Assembly (NCBI RefSeq): GCF_901933205.1
Contig: NC_044572.1
Location: forward strand, 60,794,965-60,858,964
DNA from: Camarhynchus parvulus
Taxonomy: Eukaryota > Chordata > Aves > Passeriformes > Thraupidae
Length of the DNA stretch: 64,000 nt
Direction of reading: 5' to 3'
Part shown: positions 1 through 14,185 of the stretch, piece by piece
Numbering within the stretch: position 1 is the first letter of the stretch
Layout: the number at the start of each line of letters is the position of its first letter
Translations under genes and position numbers: made by a program
The notes under the pieces: model-generated
The model's database searches: none
Told to the model about the DNA's origin: nothing
What the model saw: only the letters and a program-made list of their open reading frames with translations

Positions 1-3000
1 ACTTAACACCAGAATGATAATCCTGTGGGGCGAAGATTTTATATATTAGAGTCCTGAAGAGACTCTTGTAGACTTTATTTGTACCTCACATGTGTCAGAA
101 AATGCTTCTGCTTAAAGTCTTTTATGGTCAGTGCCAGAGGAGACTCTGTACATGGAGCTTCCATAAAAAACAGTGGAAGGAGGCAGCACTCCTTTGATTA
201 GATCATAATCCAGGTAAATAAAACACCTGCAGTTGGGGACAAAAGGCAGAGGGAAGGCAAGTATTTGTTATCATTTGCAGACTTAACCCTTGCTGCAAGC
301 TAAGGCTTCAAGGAGATAATTTACTGACACTTCATTCTTGGCAAATTACTCTTTTGAAAATCTCTTATGAAATTTAGCTATTTTAAGTTTATAGAAAGTT
401 TACATGCATTGGAAGACATAACCCTGCTGAGGATTCTGGCAAGCAAAGCTCTCATCAGAACATGCCCTGACATGCCCTGGCCATGACAGGCAATAGTGAG
501 AGCAGGTCTCCTTCTCTGTCCTCATTCAGTGCTTGATCTTTTGGGCTTGGAAATAAAACCAGAGAGAGAAAGTAAGGAGCCATAGTGTAAATGTAATATT
601 CTTCAGTTAGTTTGGAGCTAAAATAATTTGAATTAGTGGAGATACTTCTCTTTGGAGCATGTCTACCAGGCATGTAGAAATAGCATATTTTCTCCAGCTA
701 TGTTTTTAATCGTGGTCTATACAAATCTTAAATAGGTATTTGCATAATGTAATCCTACAGCTCATAAAGCCCATTTTAGACTATTGAATCAACAGCAGAA
801 CTTTTAAAGATGGTCCAAATAATGATTCCAGTCCCTAGATGAGTTCAACCTAGAAAGAGTTTATAGTCTTTAGTTTATTAAATGCTCCATGTGATCATCC
901 TAAGAATGAAGATCCCATTAATAAATTTTATTAAAAGGAGTTTGCAATTATTACAGCATACTGAGGACTTTTGCATTTGATGCATCCTCTCTGAACTAGA
1001 TATCTTTATGAATTTCTTTTGCAAAATCCTTTTCACTCTCAAAATTTATTATTCAACTTGTGAATTTTCTATTAAATGCAAACAAGATGAGACCACAGAA
1101 ATGGTTAGTGTTCTTCAATTTATGAAAACTGACTTAATATTTTGACTTACGAATTCTGTAAATATTGTGCAGACATTCCAAAAGGAATAGAAATACATAG
1201 CCTAAATAAAGCAGACCAGATTTTTTAAAATGAGGGAAAACAAAGAGTGTGCTACATGACTGTTCAATTTTAATATTCAGTCACTGCTATACAGATGTAC
1301 ATGAAGCAACTCTCTGCATATGTCAATATATTGGTAGGCACTAAACCAGCCATCTGTGTATTCTATACCCTCTTTACATAAATATAGTAATCGCCAGTTT
1401 ATTCTCTAGGAATATTTGCACCGTTTTCAACATTCTTTTCTAAAAAAAAAAAATCCTGCATAAATTCAGCATGTAACTGAATGTTTTCATATATATACAG
1501 ATCTTATAATTTACGACTAATTTGCATTGAAATATCAGTGCTATCAGGATTTTTCCAAGGGAGGACTGATCTTTGCAAGGGCAGGTACGTTTCCAGTCAC
1601 CTCCAAAATCAGGCATGAGCTGGAGCACTGCCACATGTGCCGCTTTCCAGCACTGGCAGCCTGAGGGTTTAGCATACAGAAAAAGCCAACTGCACCTTCA
1701 CACTTCATTCTCCAGGAAACTGAGTGAGATCACAGGAGGATGAAAGTATGAGATTAACTGGAGCTGCCCAGAATGTGCTGTAAAAGTCATTAAGCGCAGA
1801 AAAGAAGTTGGCTGGCAAAACACACAAACTCCTGAGTGAAACGGTCCACCTGGTCCAGTCTGTCAGACATGAAAGACCCGTGGAAGCTGCTGCCAGACTG
1901 TTTTCTAACCTCTCCCAGTTGGAAAATGGCCAAAGCAAGGCTTTACAAGAGATGGCTTTGGCCATGAGAGACAAAAGCCACAGACCCAGGCATTTTTTCC
2001 CGTGACAGTTCCTGCAGCAGCAGGGACCACCAGTGGGAAGGGAGCACTGATCTCTTCCCCAGCTGGGCAGCATTTTGAACACACTTGGGCTCCGTGAGCA
2101 GCCAGCATACCACAGCTTGGAAACACTCGGAGATTCAACCAAGAGTAAAAGGCAAACGTTTGAGTCAAGAGCCCCTTGCCCAGATCAGAAATACTCTTGG
2201 GAGCTGAACAGGAAGCTGGATGAGGAAGGAAGTGCAGGTTTAGTGACAAGTGCTCAGCCAATGCTCCCGAGCCTGTCTTCCTCAGCTGCTGCCAGGAGCA
2301 TTGGCTAATAATCCCTAAAATCTCTAATCCAAATGTTGTGCAATGATCACACAGACATTTTACATGTAAGTAGTTACAAAATAGAGAGAGCAATATCATG
2401 GCTACAGATTTTATCAAGCGTCTGCAAGTACATTTTGACACAAGGTGAACATGGGCTTAATCTGTGGTTTTGTACAAATAAGAACATTAGCAAAGGGCTG
2501 TTACCATGACAGATTGCAGGGATGTAAGAGGTAGATGGGAGTATGTGGTGATGGTCCCCTTATTTGTGTGGGGCAAATACATTGGCTTGGTTCCAATTTT
2601 GAGGGGATGAGGCTATGTAACAGAAAAGGGTGATGGGCAGCTTCTCGTGAACACATAGCAAAGGAAGGAGTCCCTGGACCAGTCACCCCACAAGGTATCT
2701 GTGGCTTCTGCCATCTATGGATGCTGTGGGTACATTTGGCCCTGAAGATATTCAGATTGGGAACTCCAGGCCTGAATTTCCAAAGCTAGATGTTTCCACA
2801 ACTCTCTCTGTAATTTCTTCACAAGGCTCAAAGCAAGGAAAGGGGAAACAAGAACCATTGGTACAGCACTTCAGAGCACAGTGAAAGCTGGACATTTATT
2901 TCTCCACAGATGATGACTTCTCCACAGCAGTAATATTTTGCTGCATGTGAAAAAATAGTTCATGGATTCAATTCCTTTGGTGGCTAACAACCTGGATAAA

Positions 3001-6000
3001 ATGACAATGCTAACAACAATTGGTATTTTTCTGAGAAATTTTCAAGCGCCATGAAGGTGTCATTCACAAATTTCTTTCATTGATGAATAATATTGAGTTC
3101 CCAAACAGCACGATGGACCACATGGTTGTAAGAAATTCATGTACTTGTTCCACAGAGGCTAAAGTACCCCAGTGGTTTCAGTGTTCTCAGCAGAAGAACT
3201 CTAAGCAAGTCAGCAGGAAACCCTGGAAGTGGAGCTTGAATTTCCTGCTCTAATAGAGACAGGACATTTCTACAGCCAGGAACACAACCTTTGGGATTCA
3301 TGGTTAAACATCTGCATATTCAACACTGAGCCAGCCTGAAGATTATTCAGGAGATAATATTAGGAGACAACTAGTGTTGAAAAGTACCTGCAGCTAGTCA
3401 GCACATTTTGCTTTAACACCTGTGGCTAAAAGATAAAAGAGCATTTATTCATAAAATGTCAGGATTATGGAAGCATAAGTTTATTCAAAATAGCCAGTGC
3501 CAAAATATTCAGACAAAGATTCTCCCAAAAATTCATTTCATAAAAAATATCAATGCCAACAAAGGTATTTAAGTCTAAAGAAATATAGGTTGGGGGTTCT
3601 GAAAGATACTGCACGCTTCTACGAGTTCCCTAAACCATATCTATCCTGGAGGCAAAAACCTGAAACCATTAAAAATACATTAAAATGAAAACAATGCCTG
3701 GAGGGCTTCCCAAACACACATGCCCTCCACAGTGTCCTCACTGCATCTCCTTAACTGACAAAACCTGATTTTTCACCAGTTCTCCTGGGAACTTTCAAGT
3801 TCTTCACTGCTTAGGCTCTGGCATGGGTTTCAACGCCCAAGATGTCAACAGGGCTCATCCATGCGGGTCTGACAGGGTTCACTACTCCTGCTTCTTCCCT
3901 CTGTTCTTCTAACAAAGAGCAAGTACCACGGTATTGTCTGTCTGAATTGTAAGTGGACAAACTTCAAAGAGAAGGAGTTTTAGAGCTATAAATGGTCTCT
4001 CTACACAACTCTCCTACCTATTCCCTCTGAAAAGAGTTTAGGAGCTTCAAGCTCCTCAGACCTTTCAGTAAGGTTTTTACATGAGGAAATAGCTTCTTAG
4101 CAACTCCTTTGCCCTGATCTGAACGACATTTTAAATTCTTTATAGTCCTTCTGCTTTCCAGTAAAAACAAAACAAGCTGTTTAACTTCATTGCAGCCTGA
4201 CAGTTAATAGCTCCTGTATTGTCTCTTAATCACACTGAAATATCTGTTGAAGGATGTATCATTGTTTTAACTTCCTGCTAACTTTTTTCTTACACAACCT
4301 GCCATTAAACTAAATTAACTGTGTTCATATTGTAACCATAATTTACAAGTTTTTAAAGAGACATGGCAAAGTCCTTCTAAATCCTAAGTGACCCACAAAG
4401 AGGGTGAATGAGAGAAGGGTTATTCCATGTCTCAAAAAAAAAAAAAAAAACAAAGAACTAGAGGAGCATAAATGGGAAAGGCAGGTAGGGGGTTCAAAGC
4501 CAAGAAAAAAGGATTCTTCTTTACACACTGTGTTGAGACTGTTACTGTTGCTGCAGAATGTTAAAATTTACCTGGCTCAGAAAAGTCTGAAACTCCTGGA
4601 AAAGAGTTTACACAAAGTCTTGCTTTGGCCCAGACAGCCCTTGAACTATGAGTCACTGGAGCCTGGGAAAATACTGTTGAGAAATATTGCTGCATACTCA
4701 CCCTTGCTTGCACCCTTTTGTCTCTGCATTCACTATTCCCATCACCCTGTTTCTGGGGGCACTGCGTTGCTGTGTCCAGGCACAGAGAAAGCTCCAAGCT
4801 GACCTTCTGCTCCTCACACCCATGCGATATTGAGACCTCAAAGTGGTGATAGGCCTGGCATTAAGTTGACAAAATGGATATTATAGTAGATTTTACCTAC
4901 AAGGCCAAGATGTGATGTGGAGGCAAGCTAGAAAGTCTGATCTGGAATGGCAGCTCCTATAGACTCATTATGGAGTTGGTCCATTCCCTGTCTGTGTCTC
5001 TGTGGAGAAGATCAAGGATTTCAAAGGCCAAAGCCGCTGTTCTGTACTAGTGCCATTACTGGTGTGAGATACTAATGAGTGAAAATATATGTGCCTTCAT
5101 CTTTTTCTCCACATTTTAAAGCGCACAAGATTGTATTATAGTGCTTGATAGGTCCTTTTGTTTCCATCCTAACTACTAATCCAATTATCTTAGTTTCCTC
5201 ATTTTTCCTTAGTTCTATGACATTTCAACACATGCTCCCAATCCTTCAATGAATCACACTTGATTGCTATAAACTCAGCTCTTCTGGACCTTAATCTTAG
5301 ACTCTCTGAAAATAAGCATATATTTGGCCCTTTGACATCCCCACATCCCCAAAGATTTGTGTTGTATCAATTTGATTTTTAAGTAAGAAGCTGTGGTCAG
5401 ATAAAAATTAATGTCTCATCCAGAGTCTGTGATATTTGTGGAAAAGAAGATAAGCAGGTACCAAACTACTTGTCCTCTCCTTATCTATAACATATTGCTG
5501 CATCCTTGAGACTAGAACCCACATAAAAAATCCTTCTGTTATTATTAGTCTGAAGATTGCTTCCTTCATCCCCTTTCCTTACCAAACTATGGAAAATCCA
5601 GCAATTCTAGGTTTCTGAACAAAGTGACGAGGCTCAGCCAGTACATCACATCCTTTTTGGAAAAAGGATTTAAACCTCCCTAAAACTGTGAGTAACTTCT
5701 CAGTGAAAGAAACATACCCTAACACCACGGGACAAAGCAATAAAATGCAGGAACTCTTTCACCCATAGGTTCACAAATGCTCCTAGATTCTATCTAGGCT
5801 GAAACAAATTGTCAGCAAGGGTGAGAAGCACGAGGGACCTGAGGTGTCCACACACCAGTGATGTTGCCAGTTAGCTGAATGTGCAACCTCCGTGGGCTTC
5901 AAAACACTTTGTGTCAATTATATAATATAGGTCCATGCTGTGTGAAACACCTGACTCAAAAAATGTTCCAATAGCACCAGTTCACTTCATTTCTTTTGTA

Positions 6001-8254
6001 CCAGACAATAAATATACAAACAGCACCAAGTTCGCACCAGATTTCCCTGTGAAATACCCTTTCAACATTCCTTTTCTGAGATTCTTCTCAACCAAACTGA
6101 GTAGAAACTGTCTGCAGATGGTGGTTACACTTAGATAAATCCTGATAGGTACCAGATATCTGCAGTCAAGATGCTACTTTCATTAAATGAGAAAAGACAA
6201 ACATCCCATCCAAAAGAAAACTAGTAACTTTTGAGAAAAAGAGAAAGGCTTGATGAGATGACACCATACCATAAGCTTTTGCTGTGGGCAGACAGAATCC
6301 TATAGTTCAAAGTAATTATCTCATCAAGTTCCACCTCATTAGGATTGAAACTAGACATCATAATGAACAGTGGACTAATATTTCACCAATGAGAATTTGG
6401 TTTTAGTCCAGCTTGATATCTTCTCTGTAATATATTTGTTGGTTTCAACTCATCACCCCCAACTTCTCTGGACAAGATGACACACCTCTTCATTTTCTAT
6501 TCATCATAAGCCTATGGGTGAATTAGTAAATTAGATTAAATTTCCTTTCCCAGTGCCAGAGGGGCACTGGGAAATTTGCATGAGCTCCCTTCCCAGGACA
6601 AGGCACGTGGAGAAAAGGGAGAAGCAGGAATTGTCAGAGCAAGTTCAGTTTTGCCCCCTGGACCTTCTGCATTTTTGTGGAGGAGGGCAGAATGCATCAA
6701 CACACCCTCTCTTCCACTCCAAAAAGATAGTGCTAGGATGATAAGTGGGAGATCACTTCAGAAATTCAAGGTGGTTTCAAAATATTTTCGGACATTAAGA
6801 ACTATCTGCAGCAGGACAAGTTTGTGGTAGAGAGGAAATGGCAGAGTACAGATTATGGAGTCATTAGTCATGCTATCACTAAGGGGATTAAATTTTGCTA
6901 CTTTCTTTTCTTTAATATCCTTCTCCCCACTGTGATTTTTTTTTTTTTTACCCCTGCACCTGCCCTCTAGATATTAGATAACCTGAACATGAAAGAGAAG
7001 AACGTTTTTGACAGTGAAGCTGAAATCCTCCTGTTTTGTCATGCATTCAAATGGGAACCAGACCAATTGAATCCTGACCTACTTATCAGACTGAAACTCC
7101 TGCTGGGAAGTATCAATAAAAAGACCCACTGGGAGGTCATTCAGACTGGTCATGGTTATTATGAGAATTGTGAAAGAGAGGGTAGCTGTAGTAATAAAAA
7201 TTCATTTTTATACGGCCTTATTTCTTTAGTATGTACCTATTCAAAGTGTGATAACTTTCCATTGCAGTTTTCCTCTAAAATAAGCTTCCAGGTCAAGTTT
7301 CAGTGACAATAAATAAGTCTGCCTCATTAATCAGACTACAGCACTTAAAGGGCCACTTAACAGAAATTGTTTCTCTGAGGGTGGCCAAGGGTCCTCACTG
7401 GCAGTGAACACAACATGGCTGAAGGCCTGACAGTGTCCCATCATGTGCACCACGCTTCTTAGAGTGTGTGAAGTGATTTCAGGCTCTTCCAGAAATTATT
7501 TTTAGCCCACATAAGGTAAAGTAACTGCAGTATCACTGGAGCTTTCACTGAAAGCTTTGTGAAGTGAAAGATAAAAGCCTCGCTGCTCCAATCCAGTGGG
7601 TAGCAGAGCAGGTTCCACGCTTGCTCCTCAGTCGTGTGCGTGATCCTACCCAGCCTCTTCCCACAGTGGGCGCAGGGAAGGGATTCTCAACATCCCTGCC
7701 AACAGCTGAGCTCCTGGCCTCTTCCTGCCTTCTTACAATGAGCCCCAACTGAGAAGTTTCTGTCCTGCATCACATTTTTTGGCACTTTCTCTAGGGTGAG
7801 GCAGGTTGTTTCTCTCTGCAGGCCTCTAATCCCTCCCTGTGCCGACTGGACAGCAAGGATAAACACTCCACCAGAGAGGCCCATGATGAGCTGCATGTGA
7901 AGGTCATGCTAACTTCTGCCATCCTTTCCCAAGTTTCCTATGGCTCTATGGACCCTTTTAAATCTGAGGTCATCTCTATGGTGGTACCAACTACTATTAC
8001 AAATGCAAAGCATTTTAAATGTGTATCTGCATACACACGTGTGTATTTTATATCTATATATCCATATATATGTTTCTATACCTATATCTGAATGTATTTA
8101 TGTACATATTCTGAAAAAAACACATAAATAAAAATTACAGTCTCTTAATTTTAAAAAAGTCTGATTCAGGCACTTGAGCACACTGAGGGATCAAAAGGAA
8201 AAAAAAAGGAATAAATCTCTCTCCACTTTTGAAATATAGCTGGAGGGTAGCAAT
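1..8254. other. Intergenic, no gene seen
   Basis: Downstream flank of CDKAL1. I find no exon set, RNA gene or recognisable transposon. A somewhat GC-richer block at 1700-2310 is open in several frames on both strands, but no frame resembles a known protein. Other items are an A run at 4434-4450, a T run at 6938-6950, a perfect 12-bp-arm hairpin at 6546-6574 and a TA-rich stretch at 8036-8100. Confidence 0.6.
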
Positions 8255-8342
8255 GACTGAGTTAAATTCTCTGGTCTGTGTTATGTAGAAGGCCAAACTG
8301 CATGGCTGTAATGGTCCCTCTTGGCCTTAAATACTTATGAAA
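8255..8342 (+). repeat. Old CR1 3' tail
   Basis: The end of a LINE in the plus orientation. The segment GGCTGTAATGGTCCCTCTTG, followed by GCCTTAAATACTTATGAA, matches the 3' end of old amniote CR1 elements, which typically read like 'atggtcccttctggccttaaaatctatgaa'. It is heavily diverged, so this is an ancient insertion. The 5' limit is uncertain and may lie tens of bases further left. Confidence 0.6.
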
Positions 8343-11300
8343 AAATATGGCACAGCTTTGTCTTTGCAGCAGATACTAGGACATTTGCTTTACCCACCAT
8401 ATTGGGGGCCTGTGCCTGATATCTGCCAGGGCAAGAGATATTTTTATTGGTAATTTCAAATTAAAAACATTAAGCGCAGAAGTCAAGAAATTCACAGAAC
8501 CAGCCAGTGTTGTTTTTAAGACCTTGCCTATGATCTCATCGTTTCTACTAAAGCTAAAGTTCCCATGGCATTTTGGATTAACCAGTGACCCTGCTTCTAA
8601 ATAATTTAATTTTTTTATTAATATAAATTGAAGCATATTTGCAATTTATACACTTTTTTACCCATTTATGCTGACTAGTGCTCTTCTAGAAGTAACCTTG
8701 AGTTTATTAGCTGAGGGCACTGTACAAGCCTCTAAGGCACAATTCAGCTTCCACAGCAGGAAGCTCCTTCTTTGTACAACACAAGTAATATCCTACACAT
8801 CCCAGCTTCTCTGTATCTCATGATAAACCTCTCCCATTGGCAAAACAGACTTAGCTGGAAATATCCCAAAATCATCCAACTGTGTTTATTTTATCTTACC
8901 ATAAAAATGGTCATTTTATGTTCTGTCCAAAGGGTAGTGGGACCTAGAAAAAGTAAGGTTTTGACAGAAAATCCAAATCCAGAATGTTTTTTTCCAATGG
9001 GGCTCTGGTAGCATGAAAAAGCACTGCCAGCTTGTGATTTGGTAACATAATTTCTTGATTCTGAATGATTTCAAATACACATTACATAAATATTCATCAG
9101 CATTTTATAATTTTGCACCTCATTTTAAACATTCTTCTCCACTACTCTGCCCCAGAGGCATAAGTGTACCTCATAGAGGTAGAACTAGACAAATAGCAAG
9201 GGAAAATACCACAACACCATACATAAACAACAAAGTTAAAAGATTTTTGTGCTTGGCGGGAAGGGGGAGAAGTGCAAACAATGAGACATACACAGGGGCT
9301 AATATTTAGTATAAAATATTTCTGCATTTCCTTCAGATTTTTGGAAGGGAGAAACAATATCCAAACCAGGTGGGCATGGGCTGTGTCATTTGAACAACAC
9401 AGTTTAAATGCTATCACTCTTCCAATTAATATGCTGCAGCACAGGGTAAGGGAAGATGTTTCAATAGTACAGTTTCATCTTAAGACAGATGCTCAAATAT
9501 ATTTTTCCTGGATCTTGGAAGGTACCACACAAGTGTCTATTAGCATAATCACTCTCAGGTCAAAATTCTTTCAGGGAGAGGATCTCCCTGAGATCCTTTG
9601 AGTATCTAATGACACCTTTGAATGAGCTTAATTTTTTGGTTATAAGCATATTGCCTGCCCCATTGTTCTTTGTGAAATAAAGCTGATGAGCAGGGCAGAT
9701 CTTGAAGGGATTTATCACTTCTTCTAGCAAGATTGCTAACTCCTTGCATTCAAACATCATAAATCAGTCTCTCTAAAAAGGTAAGATTTTATTAAATGTA
9801 AAAGTAATCACATTGTGGTTCAGCTTTTTTTTTTTTGTTTTTTGCTAATTTACTCTGAAAGAGAGAAAAGAACTCCTATGTAACACTTCAGAGTGTTTCC
9901 AACTCTTTCTTGGCAACCATAAGGCACAGAAATGTGGTTCAAGAAAATGCAAGCTAAGATCCTCATAAATTGAGGTGATAGGTGCTGGGGTTTGGTGAAG
10001 AAGATTCTTAAGTGATCCAAGCTCACAAAGAAATATGATGCAGAAGGGAACAACTATAAAACTCAGCTCCTCTAACACTCCTTTAAGTCTTCCTTGATTG
10101 TCAAAGAATTCGCTTACTTCTCTTATCCCTTATATCCCTATTCTCTTATCAGCTAAGCAAATTCCCAAACTCTTTCCACAGGCTGAGGCACTTCTGTCCC
10201 CATGTAAACACCCACAGTGCTGAGATTCAAGGAAATGGGTATATCTCTGATTTGCTGTTTAGAAAGCTCACTCACTTTGTTAAAACAAAGGTTGTAGAGC
10301 TTTCTGGGAATTAGGGATAAAACTGCAGGAGCCCAGCATAAACCCAGCAGAACGGCAGTGGCAATCCCAGCCCAAGCTCCCCTGACCACCATGAATATCA
10401 CAACATTTTTATTGATCAAAATGATGGGAGTTGCACAGATTAACTACCCCACCATGCAGACTGAACAGAGCAAGCGAAGACCCTGCCAGTCTTGCAGCTG
10501 GTGTGCCCTGAAGGCCACAGGTGAGGACAATGCAGTGCATTAAAAATGACCACTCACCACCAGACCAATCAATGACATCTCTAAACTGCTTATTGAGGTT
10601 GCCATAGCAGCCTCCCCAAATGGAAAGTGCAACTTCTCAGTGCACAGAGTACCTCCTTCTTTTTATCTTTTAAATACTTTCTGAATTTTCTGTAGAGCCC
10701 TTTCTGAAACATTAATATTTTTTCTACTTCTGTTTATTTTAACCAAGTTCCAGTAGTTGAGAAGACATGATAAAAGGAAAAATTAACTCCTAACAGAAAG
10801 GAGAAATTGTAATTGGTAGGTCCTTCAGCTGTGATCCTGATTGAATCAGAGGTCAATGAACACACTATTCTGAAGTTAATACAGGTTTTTTCTTGATTTA
10901 GAAAATTGCACAGCTGCAAGCAGGACTTCTCCCTGCACAAATTTGTTCCACAGTCCACACAATAACTGGATGTTGGTGCAGAATTGTTCCACACCTCTGG
11001 CAGATGCTGTGCCTTTTGAGAAGGACTATTCAGTAGTCCTCCTGGGCACAAAGAGGCAGGCTGTGTGAATACATTTTGAAGACTCCAATATCATCAGCCT
11101 GCTAAGAACAATCTTTTATTTCCCTTATGACCATAAAAGGGCATTATTGGAGTATGGGGAAGCCATACTCACAGTGCCATTTGGAACATTTTACTGACTA
11201 CAGTGAAGAATGGATATGAAAAAATAAAACAAGTAAATCTTCATGAAAAACACAAGGAAAATTTTTTAAACATTATTTTCAGAAGTCTGAAATTAATCAT

Positions 11301-13844
11301 AAACTAGTGTTCCAGGCCTGCTAACAGACTGGAGAGATAGATTGGGAAAGCAGGAAATACTTAACCCAGTTTCACAGTCAGAGAAAACTTCAACTTTCAC
11401 GAACAAGAAAAGAAACATACATCAAATCTACTGCCAGAGATGAGGAGAAACTGGAAGCATAAATCTTAAATATTCCAAATCATGATAATGACAAATCAAA
11501 AGGAAAATTATTTATTTTTAATGTTATTTTCTTGTGATTATCTTAAGAAAGATACCATTATATCCAAGTTATTTTTGAACACAGAGCATTGTGTTCCTTG
11601 TATATTCAGGACTGCATCTGTTTCCCAGAACAAAACAGGTATTTTTCCTACATATTAGCTAAATTCCTGCTTGGTAAGGTGCCCTCCATGAGGGCCAGAT
11701 GGATTTCTCCTGGTGTGTACCCAAACATCACCCAAAGCCTCCACTGCTGAGCCCTTGGTCCTTAGTGCAGTGATGCCCCACTTGGGACATCAGGTGCACA
11801 CAAGCCTGGCCAAGGACAGGCTCTATAACCTCTTTAACATGAAGTGTTCCTGTTGGACATTATCTCATAATGTCCTTCTATTTGCTAATTTGATTTGGCC
11901 TTGCTTTAAGAATATAAATGAGGGGCTGCTTGGCTGGCTTATTTTTGCCAGGCCTGCTTCTGTTCCCCATGCCCCCTTCCTCCCTTTTTTTTGGTATTTA
12001 TAACTACAACACTTTACAGTTGCATAAGTGTAAAGCAGGGTGTCCTTCTGGATTTTCACACATCTGCCCATGTTAAATTACCTCATTAGAAATCACCTCA
12101 TTATTAAAGTCAAAATGAGGCTAACATGGATTGCTTTTGCAGCCTTCTTACTTCAGAAAGCCTAAAAACAGTATAGAAGGGTACATATCAAATGTGTTTT
12201 CACATTTGGGTACAAATGGGTACAAATAAAACGTGTTTTGCAGAAAAGGAAACTGATTTTCTTGTGTATTCCTTGCATGAGCTTTATCTCCTCCCCCATG
12301 TAACAAAATTTAATGTGGGATGAGCCTTTTGGCACTTTTAACAAACATTGAAATATGTCATGGTTTTTACCATGGTATAAAAACCAATTTTTTTTCAGAC
12401 TAACAAAAAGTTTGGAGGCTTTTTAAGGTTGCATGACCCTAACGTTTTGCTATCCCATTTCTGTCCAGTATGGCTGCAAAGAACATACAGGCTCTGATTT
12501 CCAACTTGTTTATACATATTTAACAGAGAAGAAAATGGAGAAGGCAGAAGTGAAAAAAAAAAAAAAGATTTTCCATGGTCACAAAAGCCAGTCATAGAAG
12601 CACAGCTGGGTGTCGGATCAGGATCTCTTGGCAGCTGGCCACAAGAGATGCACAACAGAGAAAAAACATTTCCTGTAAGGAAGCATTTGATTTTCAAAGC
12701 TGCATGAAATGTTCACAAGAAAACCATGTAAATGCCCACTGGATTGGGGGTGGGGATGGGAGGATTTCATTACTTACTGGAAGCCCTCTCTTGTTTCACC
12801 AAAAGATTTGCTCGTCACAAGCATTGCCAGCTAGCCTGAGGTGATTTTCATGTTTTGTATCAAAACCAAGCAAACATGAAGTCTCTAGCAGTTTCGATGT
12901 GAATTTGCTTTGAAGTTCATTTCAATGCGACACCAGTCAAACTGCATGGATAATGAAGGATTTCCGTTCCTATGGAAAGACAGCAATGTTTTCCTGAGTC
13001 TCTGCAAAAGGAAAGGACAGGTTTCTGTGGCACACTCTGCATGCTGCTGAAGACATTCCAGCTGCTCCTCCTCTCCCCCAGCCCGGCTGTTACCACCACC
13101 CCACTGCTGGGATTCACTGCCCCAGGGGCTCCCCAGCAGGCCCACGTGTGCGCCCCAGCCAGCAGCAGGGCACACCCAGCCCGGCCAGCCTCAGCTGCCA
13201 ATAAAGCAGTTTGAGATAAGCTGAGGAATCTGTGCTTCAGGAGATGAAGGTGTGCTTGTGCCATCCTTTCCATCAGCCAGGTAGGAGCAGAAGGAGATGG
13301 AACCTCTTCCGGCTGTGGTCCAGCTAAGCGTGGACATAAAGATACCAGCAAATCTGCTTTTCTTCTGGATTGCTTATTTCACCAGGGGCAGGGTGACAAC
13401 CTTACTGTGTTATTACACTTATAGCACTTTGCTTTTACAGCTGCACTCCTGCTGCATAAGGATTTACTACCAAAGTGTTGTAGCAGTCTTTTCCACAGAC
13501 CACGTTCCCCTTCTGCCATGTGCTGTACCTGGGCAGGACAGTGTGACAGTCCCAATTCCAAAGCATTCATGGCCTGTGCATAAAATGGTAGGACAGAATG
13601 GCCAGGGAAAGGAGCAAAATAAGAAAATGTCAGCCAGCCAGAAAGTCGTTTAAGAGGCAACATGGAAAGGAAGGGCCTTATGAATGGATGCTAAGAGCCA
13701 AAAGAAGCTGCTTTGCAGAGCTCCACAAGGTGCTCCTTCTGAGGTTGAAAAACATTTATAAATGGAATGAGTGCTCAAAGAAGACCGGGACTGTGTGTAA
13801 ATAGAGGTGGAAGCTAACTCTTCAATACTAAGGAGGTGATTACA
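8343..13844. other. Intergenic, no gene seen
   Basis: Unique AT-rich sequence. Scattered open frames (for example minus 10153-10419 and minus 12917-13351) have no recognisable domains. The C-rich block at 13060-13200, followed by AATAAAG, is not a CpG island and has no coding similarity that I recognise. Confidence 0.55.
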
Positions 13845-14185
13845 GGTAGGGAGAAGACAGGTCATGATAAGCCTTGAAGTAATAACAAGTAGTTTAAGTT
13901 TCAAGAGCAAGGCAGTGGGAAAGCACAGAGAACAGACAACATGGTTAAACTTAAACGTTGGGAAAGTTATCTTTGCAGGAGCACTGGGGATTGGTATGGT
14001 ACATCTGTCACATTTATGACAGGATGAGTACAGTGATTGATCCGTAAGATAACAAGAGCTGAAGTTGTAACAGTGAAGTTGTAGTTGTCTGGGTAGAAAG
14101 AAAAGGAGGTACTGCATAGATGGCATGCAGAATGAAGTTGGGAGACTGAGTTATAAATGAAAGGGATGTCAAAAAGAGTGAGCTT
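13845..14185 (-). repeat. Ancient L2/CR1-group LINE, reverse-transcriptase C-terminal remnant
   Basis: Read on the minus strand, this translates with interruptions to the C-terminal part of a non-LTR retrotransposon reverse transcriptase. The peptide around 13880-13990 (AKITF...NHVVCSL...LLLKLKLLVIT) lines up with the 'AAKVIF...DHVTPLLxSLHWLPxxxRIxxKLLxxTF' motif of these LINEs. At the DNA level it resembles an old element common in turtles and other amniotes, for example AAGCCTTGAAG, AACAAGTAGTTTAAGTTT, GACAACATGGTTAAAC and TTATCTTTGCAG. It is very diverged, with no coding capacity left. Clade assignment is tentative. The left and right limits are approximate. Confidence 0.6.

Noticed and set aside
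1705..2441. Overlapping long open frames on both strands, up to 178 codons
   Set aside because: Several frames are open at once because the block is locally GC-richer. No frame shows a recognisable domain, and no matching splice-site set was found.
10153..10419. Minus-strand frame with a hydrophobic stretch, like a small membrane protein
   Set aside because: No promoter, splice or homology support. Hydrophobic chance frames are common opposite A-rich sequence.
13060..13210. C-rich block followed by AATAAA, like the end of a gene
   Set aside because: No coding similarity, few CpGs, and no exon structure around it. A single AATAAA is expected by chance.
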